64,000 nucleotides of DNA from Salipiger profundus (GTDB lineage Bacteria > Pseudomonadota > Alphaproteobacteria > Rhodobacterales > Rhodobacteraceae): positions 1,071,501 through 1,135,500 of the forward strand of contig NZ_CP014796.1 in NCBI RefSeq assembly GCF_001969385.1, in the 5' to 3' direction. The translations under genes were made by a program, and so were the position numbers. Shown here in pieces: positions 34,461 through 43,377 of this stretch (its first letter is position 1; each line of letters starts with the position of its first letter). The notes under the pieces were generated by a model that was given only the letters and a program-made list of their open reading frames with translations, was not told where the DNA came from and searched no databases.

Positions 34461-35693
34461 ATGACAAAAGCCGATCGCCAAGTAATCACCGAACTCGAAA
34501 CCGTACTGACCAGCCAAGGATACAGCCCGGTGGTGGTCAGGAATTACTGCGCCTACGCGCGCGGCTTTCTTGACCATCTTGCGCAGCGGAACATCCCGGT
34601 CGCAGATGTAACCGAAGCCCAAGTGGAGCAATACCTGCGCGAAGCGGTCGCGCTGTTCCAGCGCCGTCACGGCCGCCTTCCTGGTCCGCGCTGGCACCAA
34701 ATTCCCTGCGCGGGTATTCACGCGCTGCTGCGGCTTGTGCAGGGCCGATGGCCACCGGCTACAAATGCGGCCTGTGCGGCCGACGCGTTGCGATTTGCGA
34801 TCTGTAACGAGTACGAGGCCTGGCTTCTCGATGAGCGTGGCCTTGCCCGGCCCAGCATCCATGCGCTCCTGTGGGAAGCCCGACACTTCCTGGCCTGGCA
34901 CCTCGAACGATGCGGTGCCGAAGGTCTGATGGATCTAAGTATCGACGACACCGACCGCTATATGGACCTGCGTGCATTGAAGCTGACGCGCAGCTCGCTG
35001 AAATCTGTTGCGGAGCGGCTTCGTTCGCTGCTGCGTCACCTCTATAGGGCGGGCCACATTGCGACCGACCTGTCGCCGCACATCATCGCGCCGTTGCTCT
35101 ACGCCTATGAAGGTGTACCCTCGATCCTGGAACGGGACCAGATCGCCGCGGTACTGGAAAGCGCGAGGGCGGACAGGACACCGGCGGGGCTGCGGGACTA
35201 CGCAATCTTGCAACTCCTTGCAACCTATGGGCTGCGGTCTGGAGAAATCCGCAATCTGCGGATTGAGGACATCGACTGGCGGAGCGAAACCATCCGTGTC
35301 CGTCACAGCAAAACGGGAGCCTGCTCGTTCCTGCCCCTGATGGTGCCTGCGGGCGAGGCCGTTCTCACCTATCTGCGTTCCGGACGGCCAGCGACCGCTG
35401 CCAGGGAAGTCTTCATCCGCACGCGCGCGCCCTATCGCAAGCTCGAGAAGCTATACAGTCTGGTTCGACGGCGGCTCTGCGATGCCGGCATCAAGCCGCC
35501 AGGCAAATGCGGGCCGCATATCTTCCGCCATGCGCGTGCGGTCGAGATGCTGCGCACGTCAGTTCCGCAAAAAGTCATCGGCGACCTTTTGGGGCATCGC
35601 TCAACCGCGTCGACGGCCCCCTACCTCAAGCTTGCCACCGAGGATCTCAGGGCCATTGCGCTTGATGTGCCGGGTGCGGAGGGGCTGGCATGA
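34461..35693 (+). CDS. RIT tyrosine recombinase A (copy 1)
   Basis: 410 residues. An N-terminal SAM-like/core-binding domain (about 1-190) precedes the phage-integrase catalytic domain. The catalytic residues are Arg in TYGLRSGEIRNL, His-x-x-Arg in HIFRHARAVEML, and His and Tyr in LLGHRSTASTAPYLKL. GGAGGAG precedes ATG 34461. Its stop overlaps the next start (ATGA). In RIT elements the three recombinases are thought to act together in transposition. Confidence 0.92.
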   Translation: MTKADRQVITELETVLTSQGYSPVVVRNYCAYARGFLDHLAQRNIPVADVTEAQVEQYLREAVALFQRRHGRLPGPRWHQIPCAGIHALLRLVQGRWPPATNAACAADALRFAICNEYEAWLLDERGLARPSIHALLWEARHFLAWHLERCGAEGLMDLSIDDTDRYMDLRALKLTRSSLKSVAERLRSLLRHLYRAGHIATDLSPHIIAPLLYAYEGVPSILERDQIAAVLESARADRTPAGLRDYAILQLLATYGLRSGEIRNLRIEDIDWRSETIRVRHSKTGACSFLPLMVPAGEAVLTYLRSGRPATAAREVFIRTRAPYRKLEKLYSLVRRRLCDAGIKPPGKCGPHIFRHARAVEMLRTSVPQKVIGDLLGHRSTASTAPYLKLATEDLRAIALDVPGAEGLA

Positions 35694-37060
35694 CCGCTCG
35701 CTGGCCCGATCCCGATCGCACGATCATTGACCACCATCTCACCGGCCTTGGTCTGCGCAGCATGAAAAGTCGAACCTGCTACCGGCAGGTCTTGCACGGC
35801 TTCCAGGACGTCGCCGAGCATCACAGCGAACTTGGTCAGGATGTGCTGGTCGCGTGGCTGCGGGTATCGGCTGAATGCTGGGCAGCGACTACGCTGCTGC
35901 ACCGCACCCGCATCGTTGACAGGTTCCTCGATCACCTTCTGATTACCGAGGCGATCGAGCGCAATCCCGTCACCACCCTGCGCGAAGCATGCAGTATCAA
36001 GCAGTGCATGCCAGTCTGGCGCGCTCTGGCATCGCACGATCCGGAAAAGGCCCTTGCCGAGTTGCGTCGGCCCCGGCCGTTCGGCAGCGTGCTGGGAGAG
36101 GTTTTGGCTGAGCACGTCGCGCTGATGCGGAACCGGGGGTACAAATACACTTCGCAGTCTGCCCGGTTGTTGAGATTTGACCAGTTCCTGCAGCTGAACC
36201 CGGCGCTCCAGGAGCAGCCGGTCGGGGTGATGCTCACACACTGGGCGGCGGCGAAATCCACGCGCAATCACGCCGTCGAATGTGAAAATCTCAGGCGCAC
36301 CCTGACGAAAATCTTCCGTCACCGGGACCCATCGATCCCATCACGCAGGCCGGACCCGCGACCGCAGAAGGACGTGGTCAAGCAATGGCGCAAGCCCCAC
36401 ATCTACTCGCCTGCCGATATACGACGGATGCTCGACGTCGCTCGTTCCTTCCCCTCACCACGGTCACCACTTCGCCCGCTGACGATCTACACCATGCTGG
36501 TGCTGGCCTATTGTGCAGGCTTGCGGCGGGGCGAGCTTGCCCGTCTCGATCTTGGCGACATCAATCTCCAGAGCGGTACGATCACGGTTCGCCAAACGAA
36601 GTTCTTCAAAACCAGGATCCTGCCGCTGCCCGCCAGCGTGGTGGTCGAGCTTCGAGCCTATATCAAAGCCCGGCGCCGTGCCGGCGCATCGCAGGATCCA
36701 TGTGCCGGTCTGTTCTGGCACGAGCAGGGCCGCACCCGCCGCTACACGCCGGAAATGATCACCTGGCTGCTCACTAACGTCACACGGCGCGCCGGGTTCA
36801 AGCCACTGCAAGGGCGAACCGGGCCGCGCGTTCACGATCTGCGCCACTCGATGGTCGTGAACCGCATCTTGGAATGGTACAAAGCGGGCATCAATCCGCA
36901 GGACCGGCTGCCGTTCCTCGCGACTTACCTCGGGCATCGGGATATCAATTCCACCCTGGTCTACATCACCGTCACGCAGGATCTTCTGCATCACGCCAGC
37001 GAACGGTTCAGAGCCGTGGGAGCACCATGCCTCGACCTTGGGCAGGGGGTGAGGTCATGA
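35690..37060 (+). CDS. RIT tyrosine recombinase B (copy 1)
   Basis: 456 residues. The catalytic domain occupies the second half: Arg in YCAGLRRGELARL, His-x-x-Arg in VHDLRHSMVVNR, and His and Tyr in YLGHRDINSTLVYI. It is the largest of the three and has a longer N-terminal region. It overlaps the genes on both sides by four bases (ATGA), so the trio is one translation unit. Confidence 0.92.
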   Translation: MTARWPDPDRTIIDHHLTGLGLRSMKSRTCYRQVLHGFQDVAEHHSELGQDVLVAWLRVSAECWAATTLLHRTRIVDRFLDHLLITEAIERNPVTTLREACSIKQCMPVWRALASHDPEKALAELRRPRPFGSVLGEVLAEHVALMRNRGYKYTSQSARLLRFDQFLQLNPALQEQPVGVMLTHWAAAKSTRNHAVECENLRRTLTKIFRHRDPSIPSRRPDPRPQKDVVKQWRKPHIYSPADIRRMLDVARSFPSPRSPLRPLTIYTMLVLAYCAGLRRGELARLDLGDINLQSGTITVRQTKFFKTRILPLPASVVVELRAYIKARRRAGASQDPCAGLFWHEQGRTRRYTPEMITWLLTNVTRRAGFKPLQGRTGPRVHDLRHSMVVNRILEWYKAGINPQDRLPFLATYLGHRDINSTLVYITVTQDLLHHASERFRAVGAPCLDLGQGVRS

Positions 37061-38061
37061 ACAAGGCGAACCCGTTCCCGAACCTGATGCGCGCGTTCTT
37101 CTATGAGTGGCTTGTTGAGCAGCGGAACGCCTCCGTCCATACGGTCCGATCCTACCGCGACACCTGGCGGCTGTTCCTGCGGTTCACTGCGCAGCGCACC
37201 AAAAAGACGGTTGCGATGATCACGCTGGCCGATCTGACTGCCCGCGACGTTGCTGCGTTCCTGAGGCACACTGAACAGGAGCGCGGCGGCACAATCGGCA
37301 CGCGCAACTGCCGGCTTGCCGCGATCCGCAGCTTCTTCAACTTCGTGGCGACCAGAGATCCAGCATCGGTCGCTCAATGCGCGGAAATCCTCAACATCCC
37401 GGTCAAGCGAGCACCGGTATCGGAACCCTGTTATCTGGAACCGGCGGAAGTGGCAGCGATCCTTGCCCAGCCAGACCGCTCGACCCTCGAAGGCATGCGC
37501 GATCACACGCTGCTCTCGTTCCTTTACAACAGCGGCGCACGAATACAGGAAGCGCTCGACCTGTGCCCCGATATGATCCGGTTCGAGAGCCCAAGTTGCG
37601 TGCGGCTGACAGGCAAGGGCCGCAAGGAACGCATCTGTCCGCTCTGGCCAGAAACCGTGCTGCTGTTGAAAACGCTATTGGAACGAAAACCGCGAGCACC
37701 GGACCAGCGGCTGTTCGTGAACCGCTATGGTGAGCCGCTCAGTGCCTCGGGCGTCCGGTTCAAGCTTGCGGGCTATGTGAAAGCGGCGGCCGGAACCGAG
37801 CCATTGCTGCACACCAAACATGTGACGCCGCACAGCTTCCGCCACGCCACCGCCGTGCATCTTGTCTCGGCCGGTGTCGACGTCACGGTCATCCGCAGCT
37901 GGCTTGGCCACGTGAGCCTCGACACCACCAACCATTACGCGAAGGCGAACCTGGAAACGAAACGAAAGGCACTGGACCAAGTCAGCCTGCCGGCAACGAC
38001 AGTTCAACCGCCGTCATGGAAACGGGATGCGAGCCTGCTCGCCTGGCTCGACACGCTCTGA
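37057..38061 (+). CDS. RIT tyrosine recombinase C (copy 1)
   Basis: 334 residues from ATG 37057 (MNKANPFPNLMRAFFYEWL). It resembles XerC/D-type recombinases: N-terminal core-binding domain, Arg in LYNSGARIQEAL, His-x-x-Arg in HSFRHATAVHLV, His in WLGHVSLDTT and nucleophile Tyr in NHYAKANLE. The longer frame upstream overlaps recombinase B and is rejected. The stop lies about 55 bp before the right terminal repeat. Confidence 0.92.
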   Translation: MNKANPFPNLMRAFFYEWLVEQRNASVHTVRSYRDTWRLFLRFTAQRTKKTVAMITLADLTARDVAAFLRHTEQERGGTIGTRNCRLAAIRSFFNFVATRDPASVAQCAEILNIPVKRAPVSEPCYLEPAEVAAILAQPDRSTLEGMRDHTLLSFLYNSGARIQEALDLCPDMIRFESPSCVRLTGKGRKERICPLWPETVLLLKTLLERKPRAPDQRLFVNRYGEPLSASGVRFKLAGYVKAAAGTEPLLHTKHVTPHSFRHATAVHLVSAGVDVTVIRSWLGHVSLDTTNHYAKANLETKRKALDQVSLPATTVQPPSWKRDASLLAWLDTL

Positions 38062-38309
38062 AATAATGCGGAGGAATGTGGGCGAAAACGCCGGCAACCA
38101 GCAAGTCTGCGCAGGTTCCTCCGCATTACGGCCACCTGATGATAAGTGAAGCGGCAAAAGAACTGTCGCGTAGCCCTTAATTGTGAGATGAGAAATCCAA
38201 CGAAATCAACGGCCTTGCTTTGCCCTTAAATATGATATTTTGCCTTTAAATCCGATATTTTTGCCCTTAAACCTGAGACAGGGTTCGCAGCTTCGTGTGG
38301 CAAATATTG

Positions 38310-39944
38310 ATGGATGATGATCGCGAAGACTTCGTTGCCGCTGGTGCTGAGGAGGCGCGCAGGGCGGCCGTTCTGCGTCCGCTTGTTCAGGCATATCTCA
38401 AAGGAACTGGCAGTCTGGAAAGTGGCATCAATGACGCCGTTTGGGAGCTTGGTGTCAGCAGGGCGACTGTCTGGCGCTGGATAAAGCGTCTGGCCGAAGA
38501 GGGTGGGCGCACCAGCGCGCTGGCTTCTCGGAAACGGGGCCGCCCGACTGGTACAACCTTGATATCCGGCAAGGTGGAAGCGGTGATCGAAGAACATCTT
38601 CGCCGTTATTTCTTACGGCGGGAACGCCCAAGCCTGTCGCGCATCGTGACAGAAATCCGAAGCGCGTGCTGGCAGCAGGGCTTGCAACCGCCGACACGTC
38701 GGACGGTTCAGCGCAGGCTGGATGCAATGGATGCCCGTGAAATTGCCAAGGCACGCGAAGGCGCAAAGGCGGCCCGCCAGAAATTTGCGCCGGTCGTAGG
38801 CGACAACAAGGCAAACCGGCCACTGGAGGTCGTGCAAATCGACCATACGCCTGCGGACATCATTCTCGTCGACAGTTTTGAACGCAAACCAATTGGGCGG
38901 CCTTGGGTCACGCTGGCGATCGACGTCGCAACGCGGATGGTGACCGGATATTACACCTCTCTCGAGGCACCTTCGCGTCTGTCGGTGGCGCTTTGCCTGA
39001 CACAGGCTGTGGCCCCCAAGGCGGAACTTCTGGCGGAATTGGTGCGCAATGTTCCTTGGCCCGCGCAGGGTAAACCGCATAGCATCCACGTCGATAACGG
39101 GCGCGATTTCCGGTCGCATGCCTTTCGGTCGGCATGTGCAGAATGGGGGATCGATCTGGTCTATCGGCCGCCAGGCAGTCCTCATTTCGGAGGGCACATC
39201 GAACGATTGATCGGCACGATGATGGGGGCCGTGCACCTGTTGCCTGGAACAACGCAATCCTCGGTCGTGGCCAAGGGCGACTATGACGCCGAGGGCATGG
39301 CCACGATGACCTTAAGCGACTTCGATCGCTGGTTTGCTCTGGAAATCTGCCGCTACAACAACAGCATTCATTCAAGTCTTGGCTGCACGCCCGTTGCCAA
39401 ATGGGAGGCGCTCTCAGAGCAAATGATGGGCGATATCCCCTTCGAGATTGAAGCCTTTCGGGTGAGCTTTCTGCCAAGTGAACTGCGCAAGGTCAGGCGT
39501 GACGGCATCCATCTGTTCCAGATACGGTACTGGTCCGATGCGCTTGCAGGCCACATCGGGCGCGGGGATGGAAAGGTGGTCGTCCGCTACGACCCTCGCG
39601 ACCTCTCGGTGATCTGGGTCGAACTGGATAATGACCGATACGTCGAAGCTCGGTACCGAAACCTGGAAATTCCGCCTGTGTCGCTCTGGGAATATCGCGA
39701 AGCCATGAGGAATGCCCGTGCCCTTGGCAAGTCCGGGTCCAATGAGCTGGTCCTGGCTGAGCTGATCCGACAGCAACGCCAAATCGAGTCTGAAAGCCGG
39801 AGCCTGACGAGGGCCGAACGCCGATCCCGTGAAAGAAAAGGGACATTGGAGGGCGCCAACTCGGCCGTCTCAACAACCGAAGGGCTGCGCGCGATCGATA
39901 CGGGTGATACATCGCGCCCATTGTTCAAGGTGGAGAGATGGTGA
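38310..39944 (+). CDS. tniA: TniA/TnsB-like DDE transposase
   Basis: 544 residues. An N-terminal helix-turn-helix region (NDAVWELGVSRATVWRWIKR) is followed by the integrase core with DDE residues in VVQIDHTPAD, HVDNGRDF and HFGGHIERLIG, then a Mu-transposase C-terminal beta barrel (RYWSDALAGHIGR, VVVRYDPRDLSVIWV). It cuts and joins the transposon ends together with TniB and TniQ. ATG 38310 is chosen over GTG 38295. The next gene starts two bases after its TGA. Confidence 0.9.
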   Translation: MDDDREDFVAAGAEEARRAAVLRPLVQAYLKGTGSLESGINDAVWELGVSRATVWRWIKRLAEEGGRTSALASRKRGRPTGTTLISGKVEAVIEEHLRRYFLRRERPSLSRIVTEIRSACWQQGLQPPTRRTVQRRLDAMDAREIAKAREGAKAARQKFAPVVGDNKANRPLEVVQIDHTPADIILVDSFERKPIGRPWVTLAIDVATRMVTGYYTSLEAPSRLSVALCLTQAVAPKAELLAELVRNVPWPAQGKPHSIHVDNGRDFRSHAFRSACAEWGIDLVYRPPGSPHFGGHIERLIGTMMGAVHLLPGTTQSSVVAKGDYDAEGMATMTLSDFDRWFALEICRYNNSIHSSLGCTPVAKWEALSEQMMGDIPFEIEAFRVSFLPSELRKVRRDGIHLFQIRYWSDALAGHIGRGDGKVVVRYDPRDLSVIWVELDNDRYVEARYRNLEIPPVSLWEYREAMRNARALGKSGSNELVLAELIRQQRQIESESRSLTRAERRSRERKGTLEGANSAVSTTEGLRAIDTGDTSRPLFKVERW

Positions 39945-39945
39945 A

Positions 39946-40827
39946 TTGAGGGCAGGAAAAACAGAGGAAGACGGTCGGATCACCCTCATTCAATCGGATA
40001 TCTGGATTGGCTTTCCGCGGGCCGAACAAGTTCTGGACCGTTTGCAGTGTATGATCGAAGCGCCAAGGCAAACCCGTATGCCTGGCCTTCTTGTGCATGG
40101 CGCGTCCGGGATCGGAAAGACGATGATCGCCCGCAATCTTTCGCGCAGATATGCACCGGAATATGACCCAGCATCGGGAATTACGCGAACGCCGCTGTTA
40201 CTGTTACAAGCACCACCAGCTCCCGACGAACGACGGTTCTATCTGCACATCCTGGCGACCGTCGGGGCACCGGCCACGGCACTGAGCGCGCGCGCTCAAA
40301 ATGTGGCCTCCCTCGAAGTCCGTGTCGTCGCGCTCTTGCGCGACCTTGGCCTGCGGATGATCATGATCGACGAAGTCCACAACCTCTTGGCCGGGACCCA
40401 CCGCGAACAGCGCCGCTTTCTCAATGTTCTGCGGTATCTCAGCAATGAACTCGAAGTGTCGCTGGTCTGCCTGGGGGTCAGCGAGGCCGTCGATGCCATC
40501 CGTGGTGATATCCAGCTTGCCAGGCGGCTGGACGAACATCACCTTCCAAACTGGCGCGACGACGCCGAGTTCTCGGACATGATCCAGACACTCATCGCGG
40601 CAATGCCCCTCGAGAAGAAATCCAATCTGAAGGTCAAGTCACTAAAGCAGATACTTGCGCTGACCGGCGGGGTGACCTCGCGCATCTTCGCCCTGATCAA
40701 GGATCTTTCCATCGACGCCATTGTCACAGGTGATGAATGCATCACCGATGACGCAATCGCAAAATGGACGCCGGTTTGGTCGCGCCATGCGAACCCCCAT
40801 CGGCGGCTCGAGAAGTCCGGGGTGTGA
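39946..40827 (+). CDS. tniB: TniB-like AAA ATPase
   Basis: 293 residues from TTG 39946, with GGAGAG upstream. Walker A is HGASGIGKTMIARNL and Walker B RMIMIDEVHNLLAG; sensor and arginine-finger regions follow (RFLNVLRYLSNEL). It is a TnsC/TniB-type target-selection ATPase. Its stop overlaps the next start (GTGA). The upstream ATG at 39829 in this frame would overlap tniA by over 100 bp and is unlikely. Confidence 0.88.
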   Translation: MRAGKTEEDGRITLIQSDIWIGFPRAEQVLDRLQCMIEAPRQTRMPGLLVHGASGIGKTMIARNLSRRYAPEYDPASGITRTPLLLLQAPPAPDERRFYLHILATVGAPATALSARAQNVASLEVRVVALLRDLGLRMIMIDEVHNLLAGTHREQRRFLNVLRYLSNELEVSLVCLGVSEAVDAIRGDIQLARRLDEHHLPNWRDDAEFSDMIQTLIAAMPLEKKSNLKVKSLKQILALTGGVTSRIFALIKDLSIDAIVTGDECITDDAIAKWTPVWSRHANPHRRLEKSGV

Positions 40828-41615
40828 AGCCGCACCCGCTGCCCAAGACTGTCGCGCCGCTGCCCGACGAGTTGTTGTCAGGTTGGTTGTCTAGGCTGGC
40901 GGCGGCCAACTACTGTGATGATGCGGAACTACTGGCTCATCTCAGAATCGATACCGCGCATGGCACCGCCTTGAACTTCAACGTCGACGCGGCTGCGGCG
41001 GCGAAGATTGCCAACGCCGCACGGATTGACCCAGATGTTGTGCGATCTTTGACCTTCCCAGCAATGACGACACGAGAAGCCTCGCTGACGGCCCAGATAC
41101 CATTCCAGCATTGCCTGCAATGTTCCAGAGAGGGCCTTTCGCTCAAGCATTGGAGGCGAGCCTGGGCATTCGACTGCCAGGTTTGTGGGACGAGACTTGT
41201 GCCGACGCTCGGCAAGGCCAGTGGCGAACAGATGCCCGAAAAGCTGATAAATCGTGCGCGCAACGGCGCCGCGCGGCTTGAATACGCCGCGCGATTACGC
41301 AGCTCCAAGCAATTTCGGCGCGCAATGCGCGCGGTCACCTTTGCCATATCATTAAAGGCCTTCCGCGGAGATCCGTTATACGCTCTTCAGGGCCACAGGC
41401 TGGAAGTAAGGCTGTTTGGCCTTGCTGCAATTGATGCAGCCCAATCCCGTCCACTGGTCAAAGCGGCCATCTCAAGCTCCGGCATCGACGACTATGCAAG
41501 GGTTGCTCTATTGCGCGCCTTCGATAAGGAGCCACGTCTGCTTGCCGCGGTTGTTTACATCGCCCGGCAGCGCGCGAAAAGCATAGGCGCGATGGCAGTG
41601 GAATCTCATAATTAA
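40824..41615 (+). CDS. tniQ: TniQ-family protein
   Basis: 263 residues from GTG 40824. The TniQ signature is LPDELLSGWLSRLAAANY, with a zinc-binding arrangement HCLQCSREGLSLKHWRRAW then FDCQVCGTRLVP. TniQ links the target-site machinery to the ATPase and transposase. The TAA stop lies within the first right-end repeat, so the coding region runs into the transposon end. Confidence 0.85.
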   Translation: MKPHPLPKTVAPLPDELLSGWLSRLAAANYCDDAELLAHLRIDTAHGTALNFNVDAAAAAKIANAARIDPDVVRSLTFPAMTTREASLTAQIPFQHCLQCSREGLSLKHWRRAWAFDCQVCGTRLVPTLGKASGEQMPEKLINRARNGAARLEYAARLRSSKQFRRAMRAVTFAISLKAFRGDPLYALQGHRLEVRLFGLAAIDAAQSRPLVKAAISSSGIDDYARVALLRAFDKEPRLLAAVVYIARQRAKSIGAMAVESHN

Positions 41616-41669
41616 GGGCAAAAAATATCCCCGAACGCGTCGTGTCTCAGATTTAAGGGCAACGCGACA

Positions 41670-42452
41670 GCGAGGTCGGAACGGATCCCGATGATGATCA
41701 CCCGATGTCGTTTTTGGGGAATGCCAAACGCTTCGGCACGGACGATGAAATCCGATGGCCGCATTGCCTCCTGCAAGCAGGCCTTGCCGTCTTGGATCCG
41801 GATAGCGCGCAGCTCGTACTCATGACCATGGTCCGTCCCGAGCGAGGAGAGGTCTTCCATCAGCATCTCGAACACGAGGCGGCTTTCGACCGTCGAGGAC
41901 AGCATGCCCTTGACGTTCTCCATGACGAACGCGGCCGGACGGAGCTCATCAAGCACCCGAATGTATTCGCGAAACAGGTAGTGCCGCTCATCCTCCTCGG
42001 GCACGTAGCCGACCTTGCCCCTCGACCGCGCCCGACCCACGAGTGAGTAGGCCTGACACGGCGGGCCACCGATCAGGATCGTATCGTCATACCTAGCCTT
42101 GAGTCTGTCGATGGCGGCGTCAATTGCGTCCGCGGCTGTCTCGGTTCCGAGCTCGAGGGCACGTGCTTCTTCGATAGCGGCTCGCCACGCATCGGCGTCG
42201 ACTTCTGACCAGTCTGGTTCAGGAGCGTGTCCCGCATGGAAATCGATGAACTTCCGAGGCAAGGTGCCGTGCCGCGACCGATACTCGCGCAGGAATGCAC
42301 GCAGCGTCAGAGTCCGGTGAGCCGAGGCCTCCTTCTCGACCGAAATGCCGATCCGGAACGGCGAGTGGCCGTCCGCGACCAAGGAAGCAAATCCCTCGCC
42401 TAGTCCACCTGGACCGGCGAACAGATCAACGATGCCGAAAGTGGAAGGCAAA
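41670..42452 (-). pseudogene. C5-cytosine DNA methyltransferase, 3' end cut off by the TniABQ transposon
   Basis: Motif I is FGIVDLFAGPGGLGEG, motif IV GGPPCQAYSLVGRARS with the catalytic Cys, motif VI FVMENVKGMLSS and motif VIII AFGIPQKRHRVIIIG. After that, the frame enters the transposon end and stops at 41612. The target-recognition domain and motifs IX-X are missing, so the protein should not methylate. TTG 42452 with AGGAG upstream is the likely start; an ATG at 42583 overlaps vsr. It is divergent from vsr, the classic dcm-vsr pairing. Confidence 0.8.
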
Positions 42453-42484
42453 TCAGGCTCCTGACGATCTTTAGTCAATCGGTG

Positions 42485-42490
42485 TATACT
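42485..42490 (+). promoter_or_regulatory. Probable -10 of vsr copy 1
   Basis: TATACT lies 28 bp before ATG 42513 and 34 bp before 42519, in the short divergent gap between the methyltransferase and vsr. The core GTATAC is palindromic, so it may also serve the other strand. Confidence 0.4.
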
Positions 42491-42518
42491 AGGTTCAGGA
42501 ACGAAAACCAGGATGCAA

Positions 42519-43016
42519 ATGACAGATATTGTGGATCGACAGACCCGATCCCGCATGATGGCAGGGATCAAGGGAAAGAACACTAAGCCCGAGCTGGCGC
42601 TTCGGCGGGCTCTGCACGCACGCGGATTCCGCTATCGGCTTCACTCAAAGAACGTCCACGGCAGGCCTGACCTCGTCCTTCCCAAGCACTGCGCCGTCGT
42701 CTTGGTGCACGGCTGCTTCTGGCATCGGCATCCGGGATGCCGCTACGCGACCAATCCCAAGACGCGTGCCGAGTTCTGGGAGGTGAAGTTCGCCGCAAAC
42801 GTTACGCGGGACAGCGCGGTTCGGGCCGCGCTGCTTCAAGCGGGTTGGCGCGTCGCGACGATCTGGGAGTGTGCCCTTCGAAAACCGGGACAGATCGCGG
42901 CAGCGGCCGACCAGCTATCAACTTGGCTGCTCTCCGAAACGGAGACGCTCGAGCTCGGCGAACGCGAGGTCTCGCCACCTAAAGGAGAAGGCGAAGATGT
43001 CAGCTCGTCCAGCTGA
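42519..43016 (+). CDS. vsr: Very short patch repair endonuclease, copy 1
   Basis: 165 residues. Vsr motifs are TRSRMMAGIKGKNTKPEL, GRPDLVLPKHCAVVLVHGC and FWHRHPGCRYATNP, containing the metal-binding Asp and the active-site His residues. It nicks T:G mismatches formed by deamination of 5-methylcytosine. AGGA lies before ATG 42519. Its partner methyltransferase is truncated. The protein and about 300 bp downstream are repeated, with divergence, at 52653-53500. Confidence 0.9.
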   Translation: MTDIVDRQTRSRMMAGIKGKNTKPELALRRALHARGFRYRLHSKNVHGRPDLVLPKHCAVVLVHGCFWHRHPGCRYATNPKTRAEFWEVKFAANVTRDSAVRAALLQAGWRVATIWECALRKPGQIAAAADQLSTWLLSETETLELGEREVSPPKGEGEDVSSSS

Positions 43017-43345
43017 TTGGTTCAGCCCGGCAGGGTATGATGCGCCTGTTGAATGTTCGATCTGAGTGTCTTCTTGCGCACGCCACTGGCATGGAAGTGT
43101 TTAGCCGGGAACTCCGCAAAACCATTTTATTTCAGAGGCTTGCAACCTATTCACCAATTCCGCGCAGTCATTAGGTCCGGAGAATATCGGCCCCGAGAGA
43201 CCGCTTCCAAGCCTCCTGGCTCCGGGACAGGTGCTCAGACTGACCCACAAACCCCTTTGGAAACACGGAAAATTTCGACCGGCGTGGGGTCGGGAGAACG
43301 TTTTCGCAGGGGCAAATGGCGGTGGGGACGGGACTGGTGTCGAAC
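42519..43345 (+). repeat. Diverged direct repeat A: vsr plus tRNA-Ser-proximal segment
   Basis: The vsr gene, the shared tail (GTTGAATGTTCGATCTGAGT near 43050) and the final GGGAGAACG...GGGGCAAATGGCGG (about 43296-43325) align in the same order and almost the same spacing with 52653-53480. The last part matches the 3' end of the tRNA-Ser gene region in degenerate form. Confidence 0.75.
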
Positions 43346-43377
43346 CTTCTCTGCCTGATCAGGACTCCATCTGAGAC
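43017..43377. other. Non-coding tail of repeat A with degenerate tRNA-Ser 3' end
   Basis: No gene is seen. The sequence parallels 53121-53480 and ends at about 43310-43345 with a decayed counterpart of the tRNA-Ser 3' end (ATGGCGGTGGGGACGGGA, then TCGAACC). It marks an old insertion boundary at the tRNA site. Confidence 0.6.

Larger units (their letters stand above)
34320..38151 (+). mobile_element. RIT (recombinase-in-trio) element, copy 1
   Basis: 3,832 bp, defined by comparison with an apparently identical copy at 47976-51807. Perfect 31-bp terminal inverted repeats (34320-34350 and 38117-38147) start ACTTATCATCAGG and include TAATGCGGAGGA. Further copies of TAATGCGGAG occur subterminally (inverted near 34408-34417, and near 38064-38075). 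Three overlapping tyrosine-recombinase genes fill the element and there is no cargo. Both ends abut the same 18-bp IS110 sequence in inverted orientation. Confidence 0.92.
38164..41669 (+). mobile_element. Minimal Tn5053/Tn402-like (TniABQ) transposon
   Basis: 3,506 bp with ends TGTCGCGTAGCCCTTAA and, inverted at the right, TGTCGCGTTGCCCTTAA; TGT...ACA termini are typical of Tn7-like elements. The left end carries four TTGCCCTTAA-type repeats (38173, 38221, 38241, 38262) and the right end two (41612, 41652), an asymmetric transposase-binding layout. Only tniA, tniB and tniQ are inside; there is no resolvase and no cargo. The 5-bp flanks differ (AGAAC left, GCGAG right), so no target duplication remains. 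Confidence 0.85.

Noticed and set aside
38164..41669. CRISPR-associated transposon
   Set aside because: tniABQ genes suggested it, but there are no cas genes and no repeat-spacer array. The TTGCCCTTAA repeats are transposon-end binding sites.
38159..41674. 5-bp target-site duplication of the TniABQ transposon
   Set aside because: The adjacent five bases are AGAAC on the left and GCGAG on the right, so there is no duplication.
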